Below, in pieces: positions 48,000 through 57,861 of a stretch of 58,384 bases of DNA (within the stretch, counting starts at the first letter, position 1; each line of letters opens with the position of its first letter). The DNA comes from Actinomadura sp. KC06 (GTDB taxonomy: Bacteria > Actinomycetota > Actinomycetes > Streptosporangiales > Streptosporangiaceae). The stretch spans positions 1-58,384 of the forward strand of contig NZ_SMKT01000043.1 in NCBI RefSeq assembly GCF_004348735.1, written 5' to 3'. The translations under genes and the position numbers were made by a program. The notes under the pieces were generated by a model that was not told the origin of the DNA, searched no databases, and worked only from the letters and a program-made list of their open reading frames with translations.

Positions 48000-50077
48000 C
48001 CGACACCTCCCGCATCGGCACCGACATCGGCGGCACGTTCACCGACTTCGTCGTCCTGGACGTAGAGACAGGCCAGATCACCCTGGAGAAACGCCTCACC
48101 ACCCCGGACGACCCGTCCCGCGCCGTCGTGGAAGGCATCGACGTGCTCCGCGCCGCGCACCCCGGCCTGCTGGAGCGGACGGAGATCCTCGCCCACGGCA
48201 CCACCCTCGTGATCAACGCGCTGATCGAGCGCACCGGCGGCACCACCGCGCTCCTCACGACCGAGGGGTTCGAGGACGTCCTGGAGATCCGCCGCGAGGT
48301 CCGCTACGACGCCTACGACCTGGAGCTCGCGTTCCCGCGTCCGCTGGTGCCGAGGCGGCTGCGGCGCGGCGTCCGGGAGCGGCTGCACGCGAGCGGCCGG
48401 GAGCTCGTCCCGGTCGACGCCGACCAGGTCCGCGCGATCGTGGACGAGTTCGCCGCAGAGGACGTCGAGTCGGTGGCGATCTGCCTGCTGCACTCCTACG
48501 CCGACGGCGACCACGAGCGGGAGGTGGCGCGGATCGTCCGGGAGCGCCGTCCCGACCTGTGGGTCTCGCTGTCGTCCGAGGTGCTGCCAGAGGTGCGCGA
48601 GTACGAGCGGACGAGCACGACGGTCGCGAACGCCTACGTCCAGCCGCTGCTGGCGGGCTATCTGCGACGGCTCCGGGAGGCGCTGGACGAGCGCGGCTTC
48701 GCCGGGAACTTCTACGTCATGCAGTCGACCGGCGGCGTCATCCCGCTGGAGGTCGCGAGGACGTTCCCGGTCCGCGTCGTGGAGTCCGGCCCGGCCGGGG
48801 GCGTGATGGCGGCGGCGAGGATCGGCGCGCACGCCGGGATCGGCGATCTGCTCGCCTTCGACATGGGCGGCACCACCGCGAAGGTCGCCGCGGTCGTCGA
48901 CGGCCAGGCGGCCGTCACCCACGACTACGAGGTCGCGCGCACCGCGCATTTCCGTCCAGGCTCCGGCATCCCGGTCTGCACGCCGGTGCTCGACCTGCTG
49001 GAGATCGGCACCGGCGGCGGCAGCATCGCGCACATCGACAGCCTCGGTCTCATCAAGGTCGGCCCGCGTTCGGCGGGGTCCGTGCCCGGTCCGGCGGCGT
49101 ACGGGCGCGGCGGCGACCGGCCGACCGTGACGGACGCCGACCTCGTCCTCGGCCACCTCGACCCGGACCACTTCCTCGGCGGCGAGATGCCGCTGCGCGC
49201 CGACCTGGCCGCCGCCGCGGTCGCGGCCCTCGGCGAACCGCTCGGGCTCGACGCCGTCGCGACCGCGCACGCGATCCGGGAGGCGGCGGAGGAGTCGATG
49301 GTGGCCGCCGCCCGCGTCCACCTCGCGGAGATGGGCGTGGAGCCGTCCCGGCTGCCGGTCGTCGCCTACGGCGGGGCCGGGCCGGTGCACGCGGTCGGGC
49401 TGGCGCGGAAGCTGGGCAGCCCGCGCGTGCTGATCCCTCCGGCGGCCGGGGTGATGTCGGCGCTCGGCCTCATCCTCGCCCCCGCCACCTTCGAGACGTC
49501 GCAGACCTACAAGGTGAAGACCGACAGGCTCGACCTGAACCTGATGGACGACCTGTTCCGCCAGATGGAGAAGTCGGCGGCGCAATTCCTGCCGGACGGC
49601 GACGGCGTCACTTACACCCGCTGGGCCGACATGCGCTACGTGGGCCAGGGGTTCGAGGTCAGCGTCGGCCTGCCGGGCGGCGACGACTGGCGCGCCCTGT
49701 CGCCGGACGAGGTGACCGCGCAGTTCAAGGCCGCGTACGAGAGCCGCTATCGCCGCTCCTACGACGACGTGGCCGTGGAGACGATGAACCTGCGCCTGCG
49801 CGCCACCCTCACCGGCGACGACGACACCGTCCGCCTCCCGACTCCAACCGCCACAGGACGCGCGGCGTCGGAAGCGCTGAAAGGCCACCGCGAAGTGCAC
49901 TTCCCCGAAGGGCCGACCCGTTGCCCCGTGTACGACCGGGCGCTGCTGGAGCCCGGAATGACGGTGGCCGGGCCGGCCCTCGTCCAGGAGCGGGAGACGA
50001 CCACCGTCCTCGACCGCGCTGCCACCGCCGCCATCGGCGACCTCGGCATCATCAGCATCGATGTGAAAGGGGCCTGA
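47996..50077 (+). CDS. Hydantoinase/oxoprolinase subunit A (HyuA family)
   Basis: A protein of 693 residues. The ATP-binding start IGTDIGGTFTDFVVLD and internal AHGTTLVINALIERTG, SGPAGGVMAA, FDMGGTTAKVA and YGGAGPVHAVGLA are diagnostic. The family performs ATP-dependent hydrolysis of cyclic amides (5-oxoproline, hydantoins) or acetone/acetophenone carboxylation. It pairs with the next gene as the B subunit. The start overlaps the previous stop. Confidence 0.95.
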   Translation: MTDTSRIGTDIGGTFTDFVVLDVETGQITLEKRLTTPDDPSRAVVEGIDVLRAAHPGLLERTEILAHGTTLVINALIERTGGTTALLTTEGFEDVLEIRREVRYDAYDLELAFPRPLVPRRLRRGVRERLHASGRELVPVDADQVRAIVDEFAAEDVESVAICLLHSYADGDHEREVARIVRERRPDLWVSLSSEVLPEVREYERTSTTVANAYVQPLLAGYLRRLREALDERGFAGNFYVMQSTGGVIPLEVARTFPVRVVESGPAGGVMAAARIGAHAGIGDLLAFDMGGTTAKVAAVVDGQAAVTHDYEVARTAHFRPGSGIPVCTPVLDLLEIGTGGGSIAHIDSLGLIKVGPRSAGSVPGPAAYGRGGDRPTVTDADLVLGHLDPDHFLGGEMPLRADLAAAAVAALGEPLGLDAVATAHAIREAAEESMVAAARVHLAEMGVEPSRLPVVAYGGAGPVHAVGLARKLGSPRVLIPPAAGVMSALGLILAPATFETSQTYKVKTDRLDLNLMDDLFRQMEKSAAQFLPDGDGVTYTRWADMRYVGQGFEVSVGLPGGDDWRALSPDEVTAQFKAAYESRYRRSYDDVAVETMNLRLRATLTGDDDTVRLPTPTATGRAASEALKGHREVHFPEGPTRCPVYDRALLEPGMTVAGPALVQERETTTVLDRAATAAIGDLGIISIDVKGA

Positions 50078-50079
50078 CC

Positions 50080-51705
50080 GTGGCCGTGCCGGATCCCGTC
50101 CGCGTGGAGACCTCGTGGCGGCGGCTGCAGAGCATCACCGACGAGGCCGCGACGGCGCTGGTGCGCGCGTCCTTCTCCAGCGTCATCCGCGACTTCCTCG
50201 ACTACGCCTGCGTCGTGTTCGACAGCGAGGGGACGATGCTCGTCCATTCCTCGCGGTCGACGCCCGGCCTGCTCGGCGTGCTGCCGTTCGTGGTCCCGAA
50301 CGCGATGGCCGAATACCCGATGGAGACACTGCGGCCCGGCGACGTCCTGATCCTCAACGACCCGTGGACGGGCAGCGGCCACCTGATCGACATCACCGTC
50401 CTGGCGCCGATCTTCCACCGGGACCGCCTGGCCGGGTACGTCGCGTGCTCGGCGCACCACCTCAACGTCGGCGGACGGCACGCCACGATCGAGAGCCGCG
50501 ACATGTACGAGGAGGGCCTGAAGATCCCGCTCACCCTCCTCTACGAGCGGGGCGAGCCGACGATGGTGTTCGACTTCATCCGCGTCAACGTCCGCGAGCC
50601 GGACAAGGTCGTCGGCGACCTGCGCGCCCAGGTCTCGGCGAACGCGCTGATGGTGGAGCGGGTCGCCGCGTTCATGGCCGAGAACGACTTGGCGGCCCTG
50701 GAGCCGCTAAGCGGCGAGATCACCGGCCGGTCCGAAGCGAGCATGCGCGCCGCCATCGCCGCTCTGCCGGACGGCGAGGCGTCCAGCGAGATCTGCCTCG
50801 ACGTCCCCGGCCTGGCCGACCCGGTGCGGGTGGCGCTGCGGTTGACCATCGCGGGGGACGAGCTCGTCCTCGACTACTCCGGCACGACAGCCCAGGTGCC
50901 GAGGGCCGTCAACGTCACCCTCAACATGACCCGGTCGTACTCCTTCTACATCCTCAAATGCCTGCTGGACCCCCTCGTCCCCAACAACGGCGGCTCGCTC
51001 CGCCCGGTCCGGATCGTCGCGCCGGAGGGCAGCGTGCTGAACCCGCACCGGCCGGCCGCGACCTGGGGCCGGACGATGATCGCGCACATGCTGCCCGAGC
51101 TGATCATGGAGGCGCTGAGCGGGATCGTCCCGGACCGGATCCTCGCGCCGTCCGGCGCCACCCCGCTCGCCTACTGCAACCTGGTGGGGGAGCGGGCGGA
51201 CGGCGGCACGTTCTTCACCATCGTCACCATGCACGGCGGCATGGGCGCGCTGGCCACGCAGGACGGCCTGAGCTGCATCTCGTTCCCCGCCAACTGCGCG
51301 AACATCCCGGTGGAGATCATCGAGAGCGACGCGCCCCTGCTCATCCGGTGCAAGTCCCTCCTGCCCGGCTCCGGCGGACGCGGCAAGTACCGAGGCGGCC
51401 TGGGCCAGCGCGTGGAGATCGAGGTTCTCGACGGCGACCTCGGCCCGCGCGGCACGGTCCTGGCCGGGCTGCGCGGCGGACGGCTCGGCGTCCCCGTGCG
51501 GGGCGCGCTCGGCGGCGAGGGAAGCTTCGCGGCCCGGGTCGAGCTGAACGGGAAACGGATCGGGATCGGCAGCCAGGTCACTTTGGGCCCGGGCGACGTG
51601 CTGGCCTTCGAGCTCCCCGGAGGCGGCGGCTACGGCGACCCGGAGGAACGGGACCCGCGCCTCGTCGCGGCGGACATCGCCGACGGCCTCGTCCCCGCGG
51701 AGTGA
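50080..51705 (+). CDS. Hydantoinase/oxoprolinase subunit B (HyuB family)
   Basis: A protein of 541 residues. Family motifs are LQSITDEAATALVRASFSS, DVLILNDPWTGSGHLIDITVL, HHLNVGGRHA and the C-terminal GSGGRGKYRGGLGQR and PGGGGYGDPEERDP. It forms the complex with HyuA. GTG start 2 bp after the HyuA stop. No carboxylase gamma subunit follows, so a hydrolase is more likely than an acetone carboxylase. Confidence 0.95.
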   Translation: MAVPDPVRVETSWRRLQSITDEAATALVRASFSSVIRDFLDYACVVFDSEGTMLVHSSRSTPGLLGVLPFVVPNAMAEYPMETLRPGDVLILNDPWTGSGHLIDITVLAPIFHRDRLAGYVACSAHHLNVGGRHATIESRDMYEEGLKIPLTLLYERGEPTMVFDFIRVNVREPDKVVGDLRAQVSANALMVERVAAFMAENDLAALEPLSGEITGRSEASMRAAIAALPDGEASSEICLDVPGLADPVRVALRLTIAGDELVLDYSGTTAQVPRAVNVTLNMTRSYSFYILKCLLDPLVPNNGGSLRPVRIVAPEGSVLNPHRPAATWGRTMIAHMLPELIMEALSGIVPDRILAPSGATPLAYCNLVGERADGGTFFTIVTMHGGMGALATQDGLSCISFPANCANIPVEIIESDAPLLIRCKSLLPGSGGRGKYRGGLGQRVEIEVLDGDLGPRGTVLAGLRGGRLGVPVRGALGGEGSFAARVELNGKRIGIGSQVTLGPGDVLAFELPGGGGYGDPEERDPRLVAADIADGLVPAE

Positions 51706-51707
51706 CC

Positions 51708-53144
51708 ATGGGCTCGACCGACGCGCTGATCGCCTGGGCCCGCGACCCGGCGACGACACCCCCGCCGCAGGTCATGGACCGGATGCGGCTGGCCCTGCTC
51801 GACACCCTCGCCGCGCAGACCGCCGGACTGTCGGCGGACGGGGCACGCCAGGTCGCCGACCTGGTGACCTACTGGGGCGGACGTCCGGAGGCCACGGTCC
51901 ATGCCACGGGGGCGCGCGTCCCGCTCCACCACGCCGCGCTGGCCAACGCGACCTGCGCTCGCGCGTGGGACCTCGACGACGTCCTCGAACACGCCTTCTG
52001 CCACGTCAGCGGGAGCGTCGTGCCCGCCGCGCTGGCCGTCACGGAGGCGGTGGAGGCGTCCGGCCGCCGGACGGTGAGCGGCCGCGAGTTCCTGACCGCG
52101 ATCGCCATCGGCGCGGAAGCCGTGTGCCGGACGGCCCTGGCGCCGCGCGAGTCGTTCAGCGTCACCGGCGCGTCCAGGACGTACGAGTGCGGGACGTTCG
52201 GCGCAGCCCTGACGTCAGCCCGCCTGATGGGATTGTCCGAGGAACGGACCCGTCACGCGATGGGGATCGCGCTGTCGATGCTCTGCGGAAAGCAGCAGGC
52301 GTTCCTGGCCGGAGCGCACACGGTGAGCCTGGGCCAGGGGCTCTCCGCGCAGGCCGGCGTGCTGGCGGCGGTGATGGCCGAACGCGGCGTCACCGGCTCC
52401 GCACCGGACATCGACGTCCTTGAGGGCAGGTTCGGCTACTACTTCACCAACCACCGGGGCCGGTACGCCCCGGACGAGATCACCGCCGGCCTCGGCACCG
52501 AATGGCGGGTGCTGGAGTCGAGCATCAAGCCCCTGTACCCGTGCTGCAAATTCACGCACACGTCCATCTCGGCGACCCTGGACGCGATGGGGGAGCTGGA
52601 CGGCCGGGCGAACGGGGCGGCCGACCGGATCGAAGCGATCGAGGTGGACGTCACCGACCGCGAGGCGTACGACCTCGCCTGCGCGCCCGACGACGCGAAA
52701 CGCCGTCCGGCCACGCAGGCGGCGGCCCAGTTCAGCATGCCGTACGCGGTCGCGGTGGCCGCAGTGCACAACCGCGTCGGCCCGGAGCACTTCGTCCCGG
52801 CGGCGCTAGACGACCCGCGCGTACTGGACGTCGTCGACCGCGTAGTCATCAAGCCAGACCTGGACGGAGAGCGGGCAGCGAACCGGGGCTCACTACCCAT
52901 GCCTGCACACGTCACGGTCAAGCTGCGCGACGGCAACGCGATCACGAAACGGGCGACCGTCGTGAAGGGACACCCCCAGGCGCCCATGGACTTCGCGGAC
53001 GTGGCGGCAAAGTTCCGAGCCTGCGCGGCGTTCGCGCTGCCCGCCTGGGACGGGGCGGACGCGGCCGTCGAGACGATCCGCGCGGTGCCGTCGCTCCCGT
53101 CGATGAGCGCCCTCCTCGGCGTCCTTCCCCGTGCCCCTGTCTAG
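51708..53144 (+). CDS. MmgE/PrpD family protein 2
   Basis: A protein of 478 residues. ANATCARAWDLDDVLEHAFCHVS and SIKPLYPCCKFTHTSISA are the conserved active-site segments. It starts 2 bp after the HyuB stop, closing the operon begun by the acyl-CoA synthetase. Relative to protein 1 the central KRLHAG segment is replaced by a QAFLAGAHTVSLGQG form, so the two probably act on different intermediates. The last quarter shows more A-ending codons than the upstream genes. Confidence 0.91.
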   Translation: MGSTDALIAWARDPATTPPPQVMDRMRLALLDTLAAQTAGLSADGARQVADLVTYWGGRPEATVHATGARVPLHHAALANATCARAWDLDDVLEHAFCHVSGSVVPAALAVTEAVEASGRRTVSGREFLTAIAIGAEAVCRTALAPRESFSVTGASRTYECGTFGAALTSARLMGLSEERTRHAMGIALSMLCGKQQAFLAGAHTVSLGQGLSAQAGVLAAVMAERGVTGSAPDIDVLEGRFGYYFTNHRGRYAPDEITAGLGTEWRVLESSIKPLYPCCKFTHTSISATLDAMGELDGRANGAADRIEAIEVDVTDREAYDLACAPDDAKRRPATQAAAQFSMPYAVAVAAVHNRVGPEHFVPAALDDPRVLDVVDRVVIKPDLDGERAANRGSLPMPAHVTVKLRDGNAITKRATVVKGHPQAPMDFADVAAKFRACAAFALPAWDGADAAVETIRAVPSLPSMSALLGVLPRAPV

Positions 53145-53160
53145 AACGCTCAATTGTCTA

Positions 53161-53174
53161 TACAATATTCTCTG
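53161..53174 (+). promoter_or_regulatory. AT-rich box before the ThDP enzyme operon
   Basis: TACAATATTCTCTG, 10 of 14 like the 32968 box. It overlaps a palindromic TTGT-CTAT-ACAA (53154-53165), a form common for FCD-GntR operators. It lies 36 bp before the start of the next operon. Confidence 0.5.
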
Positions 53175-53209
53175 TTTGCTCAGTCGTCGGGAAGCGGAGG
53201 TGCGTCGCG

Positions 53210-54973
53210 GTGCGGATGCAACTGGCCACGGTGATCGCGAAGGCGCTGGAGTCGGCGGGCACGGAGTTCTGCTTCGGCTACAACGGCCACGGCAACTGGA
53301 AGCTCCTCGACTCGCTCGTCCACGAGACCGGGATCCGCACCATCGCCGCGCGCAGCGAGGACCACGCCGTCCACATGGCGGACTGCTACTGGCGCAGCCG
53401 CCGCGAGCCCCCGATGGCTGTGGTGACCACATCGGTCGGCCCTGGCAGCGCCAACATCACTCCCGCCGTCGCCTCCGCGTTCTTCGACTCATCGGCCCTG
53501 CTGGTGCTGGCGGGCGGCGGAGCCACGCAGTGGTACGGGCGCGGCGGCATCGAGGAGGTCTACCGCTACGGCCCCGAGGAGTGGCCGCTCACGCTCAAGC
53601 CGCTGACGAAGGCGTCGTTCAGCGTCACCCGCCCCGACAACGCGCTGGAAATGGTGCTCCGCGCCTACAAGACCGCGATCAGCGGACGTCCCGGCCCGGT
53701 CGTCGTGCAGCTCCCGTTCGACATCCAGCACACCGAGATCGAGGTGCGCGGCGTCCCCGACCTGGCCCGCTGGACGCGGATCGCCCGCCCGGGCCCCGAC
53801 CCGCAGGCCCTCGACGAGGCGGCCGAGCTGATCGCGTCCGCCGAACGGCCCCTCCTGTCGGTCAGCAGCGGCATCCACAACGCGCGGGCCTGGAAGGAAC
53901 TGGCCGACCTGGCGGAACGCTTCTCCATCCCGGTCGAGACGGCGACGCCCGGTAAGGGCGCAATCCCCGAAGACCATCCGCTCTCACTCGGCTGCGTCGG
54001 CCGTGCCGGAACGCTCCAGGCCAACCAGGCGGCCCGCGAATGCGACGTCCTCATAGGCGTCGGCACCCGGTTCGGCGACATCGACACCGGCGGCTGGACG
54101 CTGCACGACATCCCGGGTTCGACCAAGCTCGTCCACATCGACATCGACGACGGCGAACTCGCCCGCGTCTACCCGACCGACGTCGCCATAGTCTCCGACG
54201 CCCGAACAGCCCTGGCTGCGCTGGCCACCGCCCTGGAGCAGCACCCCCAAGCCGACCGCACAGCCTGGCTGGAGCGCCTAGGGCAACTCCGCGCCAAATG
54301 GGAGTCGGAGGTCGCACCGCTGCGCACCTCGGACGCCGCCCCGATGGGCTACGCGCGCGTGTTCTCCGACCTATCGGACGTGGTCGCCGAACAGGCCCCG
54401 GACGCCACCGTCCTGTTCGACACCGGCCACTCCCTCTCCTTCGGCCCGCCGTTCCTGCGCGCCCTGAGCCGCCACTACATCCACTCCGGCTTCTTCCACC
54501 GCATGGGCTGGACGCTCCCGGGCGCGGTGGGCGCCGCGCTGGCCCGCCCCGACCAGCCCACCATCGCCGTCCTCGGCGACGGGTCGTTCACGATGACCGG
54601 CTCGGCCCTGCTCACGGCCGTCGAACAGGCCGTCCCGATCGTCGTGGTCGTGCTCAGCAACGGCACGCTCCAGATCGAGCGCGAGCAGATGCTGAAGATC
54701 TACGGCCGCCACTCGCTGACCGACTACGTCGACATCGGCGACGGGAAGCGGCACGAGATCGACTTCGCGGACTGGGCCCGGGTGATGGGCGCCCAGGGCA
54801 TCCGCGTCCGCGCGCCCGGCGAGATCAAGGACGCGCTCCGCAAGGCCCTGGGCAGCGGCGCCCCCACGGTCATCGACGTGGACATCGACCCGGAGAGCGA
54901 GGGCTACCGGGCCGTCCACTACCGGTACCCGTCCGACTTCGCCGAGCGCGGCCTAGCGCACCCACCCGTCTGA
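53210..54973 (+). CDS. Thiamine-diphosphate-dependent enzyme (acetolactate synthase/decarboxylase superfamily)
   Basis: A protein of 587 residues. The PYR domain has the catalytic Glu in ARSEDHAVHMADCYWR, the middle TPP-enzyme M domain follows, and the PP domain has the ThDP motif GDGSFTMTGSALLTAVEQAV ... LSNGT, cited here in parts. Such enzymes cleave or join C-C bonds next to a carbonyl: 2-oxoacid decarboxylases, carboligases, sulfoacetaldehyde acetyltransferase. I cannot tell which. GGAGG lies nine bases before the GTG at 53210; an ATG at 53216 is close. The downstream aldehyde dehydrogenase would suit a decarboxylase that releases an aldehyde. Confidence 0.92.
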   Translation: MRMQLATVIAKALESAGTEFCFGYNGHGNWKLLDSLVHETGIRTIAARSEDHAVHMADCYWRSRREPPMAVVTTSVGPGSANITPAVASAFFDSSALLVLAGGGATQWYGRGGIEEVYRYGPEEWPLTLKPLTKASFSVTRPDNALEMVLRAYKTAISGRPGPVVVQLPFDIQHTEIEVRGVPDLARWTRIARPGPDPQALDEAAELIASAERPLLSVSSGIHNARAWKELADLAERFSIPVETATPGKGAIPEDHPLSLGCVGRAGTLQANQAARECDVLIGVGTRFGDIDTGGWTLHDIPGSTKLVHIDIDDGELARVYPTDVAIVSDARTALAALATALEQHPQADRTAWLERLGQLRAKWESEVAPLRTSDAAPMGYARVFSDLSDVVAEQAPDATVLFDTGHSLSFGPPFLRALSRHYIHSGFFHRMGWTLPGAVGAALARPDQPTIAVLGDGSFTMTGSALLTAVEQAVPIVVVVLSNGTLQIEREQMLKIYGRHSLTDYVDIGDGKRHEIDFADWARVMGAQGIRVRAPGEIKDALRKALGSGAPTVIDVDIDPESEGYRAVHYRYPSDFAERGLAHPPV

Positions 54974-56394
54974 TGGGCGGCCCCCGGGAACCGACTCTGT
55001 CCGAGCGGATGCTCGACTTCGCCCTCGATTTCCCGTCCGGCGACGTCCCCGACGAACTGCTCGAATGGACGTCGCTCCGCTTCACCGACACGGTCGGCGT
55101 GGCCCTGGCCAGCGCCGGCCTCGGACTCGGCGCGACGGCCGCCACGCGACTGACACTGGCGGAACCCGCGCCCGGCCCCGCCTCGATCTGGGGTTCGGGC
55201 GGACGGCGGTCCCGCGCCGCCGACGCCTGCTTCGCCAACGGCATGCTCGCGCACGGCATGGACTACGACGACACGCACACCGCCTCGATGATCCATCCGA
55301 GCGTGGTGATCGTCCCTACCGCACTCGCACTCGGCGAGGAGACAGGCGCGTCCGGCCGGGACGTCCTGGCCGCTGCCGCCATCGGCTACGAACTCGCCGC
55401 CCGCCTGGGCGCCCTGGCGCCGGGCAAGCCACTCCAGCAACGCGGCTTTCACCCGACGTCCGTCCTAGGAATCATTCCGGCCACCGCGGTCGCGGCCCGG
55501 CTCCTCAACCTCCCGATGCCGGAGGCCGTCAGCGCCGCCGGCCTCGCCGGGAGCATGGCCTCGGGCCTGATGGAGTTCTTCTCGGACGGCTCCGACGCCA
55601 AGCAGATGCATCCCGGCTGGGCCGCCAAGGGCGCGGTCACCGCCGCGAAACTCGCCCGGCACGGCGCCACCGGCCCGGCCACCGTCTTGGAAGGCCCGTC
55701 CGGTCTCCTCAAGGCGTTCGCCGCCGTGGAAGTAAAGGATGACGCCCTAACCGACCTCGGCCGGCAATGGACGGGAACCGACGTCTCCACCAAGCCCTAT
55801 CCGGCCGGTCACTGCACCCACGCCAGCGTCGACGCCTGGCGCGCACTCCGCGACCGCCTGGCCCTCGATCCCGAAGACGTCCGCCGATTCACCGCACTGG
55901 TCCCCTCCGCCTACCTGCACCTGGTCTGCGAGCCCCTAGCGGACAAGCACACACCACGCACCATCTACGACGCGCGCTTCAGCCTTCCCTTCGTCCTGGC
56001 CCTCACGGTCGTGGACGGCGCACTCGGCGTGGACGGCTTCCGCGCCGGGCGCCTGTCCGACCCCGCCGTCCTGGACGTGGCCCGCCGCGTCGACTACGAG
56101 GTCGTGGAGTACGCCGAATACCCGGCCGCGTTCCCCGGTGGCGTCCGCGTCGAACTGAACGACGGCACCCGCCACGAGGAACACCTCCGCCACAACGTCG
56201 GAAGCCCCGGCAACCCGATGTCCCCAGACGACATCGCCGCCAAGTTCCGCGACTGCGCCCGGGCCGCGACCGGCGCGAAGGAGACCGACCGGCTCCTGAA
56301 CGCCCTCCGCGGTCTGGCGACGGCCCCGTCCCTCGCGGAGTTCGCCGCCGCCATGGCCGACGTCGACGCCTTCGCCCCAGGGAGCCCGAGATGA
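54973..56394 (+). CDS. MmgE/PrpD family protein 3
   Basis: A protein of 473 residues. FANGMLAHGMDYDDTHTASMIHPSV, cited as MLAHGMDYDDTHTASM, and TKPYPAGHCTHASVDAW are the active-site regions; the Cys-Cys of the other two copies is Ala-Gly here. The start overlaps the ThDP gene stop by one base (TGATG) and its own end overlaps the aldehyde dehydrogenase start. The substrate is unknown. Confidence 0.91.
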   Translation: MGGPREPTLSERMLDFALDFPSGDVPDELLEWTSLRFTDTVGVALASAGLGLGATAATRLTLAEPAPGPASIWGSGGRRSRAADACFANGMLAHGMDYDDTHTASMIHPSVVIVPTALALGEETGASGRDVLAAAAIGYELAARLGALAPGKPLQQRGFHPTSVLGIIPATAVAARLLNLPMPEAVSAAGLAGSMASGLMEFFSDGSDAKQMHPGWAAKGAVTAAKLARHGATGPATVLEGPSGLLKAFAAVEVKDDALTDLGRQWTGTDVSTKPYPAGHCTHASVDAWRALRDRLALDPEDVRRFTALVPSAYLHLVCEPLADKHTPRTIYDARFSLPFVLALTVVDGALGVDGFRAGRLSDPAVLDVARRVDYEVVEYAEYPAAFPGGVRVELNDGTRHEEHLRHNVGSPGNPMSPDDIAAKFRDCARAATGAKETDRLLNALRGLATAPSLAEFAAAMADVDAFAPGSPR

Positions 56395-57854
56395 GTGCCA
56401 CGCAGGCCGTCGTCCCCGACCGCCACAACATGATCATCGCTGGCCAGGCCGTCCCCGCCTGGTCGGGTGAGTGGCTGACCACCTACGACCCGTCCACCGG
56501 CGAGCCGCTGGCCGAGGTCCCCCGCGGCACCGCCCCCGACGTGGACGCCGCCGTGACCTCCGCCCACCAGGCATACCGAGCACCGGAATGGTCGCGCCGC
56601 AAACCCCACGAGCGAGGCCGCGCCCTCGCCCACCTAGGCCGCCTCCTCCTGGACGACATAGACCAGCTCGCAATGCTGGAGACCCTCGACTCCGGTAAGC
56701 CGATCAGCCAGGGCAAACGGGACGTCGAACTCGCGGCCCGCTACTTCGAGTACTACGCGGGCATCTGCGACAAGATCGAAGGCAGCCACCTCCCCCTCGA
56801 TGCCGACCACATGGCCGTCACCACCAAGGAGCCGTACGGCGTGGTGGGCGTCATCGTCCCGTGGAACGCCCCACTGAACCAGGCCGCCCGCGCCGCCGCC
56901 CCCGCCCTGACGGTCGGCAATGCAGTGGTGCTCAAACCGGCCGAGGAGACGCCGCTAACCGCCGTCCGCCTAGGCAAACTGGCCCTGGAGGCAGGCCTCC
57001 CACCCGGCATCCTCAACGTCGTCACCGGCCTAGGCGAAGAAGCAGGCCAGGCCCTGGTCGAGCACCCGCTCATTCGCCGCATCTCCTTCACCGGCTCAGT
57101 CGAAACAGGACGCCTAGTTGCCAAAACGGCCGCCGACCGCATCGTCCCCGTCGGCCTGGAACTGGGCGGCAAATCAGCCAACATCGTCTTTCCCGACGCC
57201 GACATGGACGCCGTCGCCGCCAGCGTCCTGCGCACCATGACCCACAACGCAGGCCAAATCTGCTCCGCCGCGACCCGCCTACTCGTCCACACCGACGCCC
57301 TAGACGACGTGCTAGACCGCGTAGCCGTCGCCCTCGCCAAGGTGACCGTCGGCCCAGGCATGCGCGACCCAATGCTGGGCCCGCTGATCTCCCAAACCCA
57401 ACTAGACCGCGTCCTCGGCTACATCGACACCGGCAGCCGCGAGGGCGCCACCACCGTGACCGGCGGAGGCCGCTACACAGACAGCGACCTGGCCCGCGGC
57501 TACTTCGTCCAGCCCACGGTGTTCACGGACGTAAGCCCAAACATGCGGATAGCCAACGAAGAGATATTCGGCCCAGTCGTCTGCGTCCTCCCCTTCACCA
57601 CCGAAGACGAGGCGCTCGAAATCGCCAACGGCACCGACTACGGCCTAGCCGCCGGCATCTACACCCGCGACATAGGCCGCGCACTCGCCCTGTCCCGCCG
57701 CCTGGAAGCAGGCCAGGTATTCATAAACGAGTACCAGGCCGGAGGCGTCGAAACCCCCTTCGGCGGCTACAAACAAAGCGGCTGGGGCCGCGAGAAGGGC
57801 ATGGCCGCCATCGACCACTACTCCCAACTAAAAACAACAATCATCCGCCTGTAG
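56391..57854 (+). CDS. NAD(P)-dependent aldehyde dehydrogenase
   Basis: A protein of 487 residues. It has the cofactor motif IVPWNAPLNQ, LELGGKSANIVFPDAD (catalytic Glu), NAGQICSAATRLLVH (catalytic Cys), FGPVVCVLPF and PFGGYKQSGWGREKG. It oxidises an aldehyde to a carboxylic acid, probably the product of the ThDP enzyme encoded upstream, and the acid could feed the acyl-CoA synthetase. Codon use is unusual for the window: many CTA, ATA, AAA and ACA codons, most strongly towards the 3' end. It is convergent with the next gene, with only 7 bp between them. Confidence 0.96.
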   Translation: MSATQAVVPDRHNMIIAGQAVPAWSGEWLTTYDPSTGEPLAEVPRGTAPDVDAAVTSAHQAYRAPEWSRRKPHERGRALAHLGRLLLDDIDQLAMLETLDSGKPISQGKRDVELAARYFEYYAGICDKIEGSHLPLDADHMAVTTKEPYGVVGVIVPWNAPLNQAARAAAPALTVGNAVVLKPAEETPLTAVRLGKLALEAGLPPGILNVVTGLGEEAGQALVEHPLIRRISFTGSVETGRLVAKTAADRIVPVGLELGGKSANIVFPDADMDAVAASVLRTMTHNAGQICSAATRLLVHTDALDDVLDRVAVALAKVTVGPGMRDPMLGPLISQTQLDRVLGYIDTGSREGATTVTGGGRYTDSDLARGYFVQPTVFTDVSPNMRIANEEIFGPVVCVLPFTTEDEALEIANGTDYGLAAGIYTRDIGRALALSRRLEAGQVFINEYQAGGVETPFGGYKQSGWGREKGMAAIDHYSQLKTTIIRL

Positions 57855-57861
57855 CCACGCC

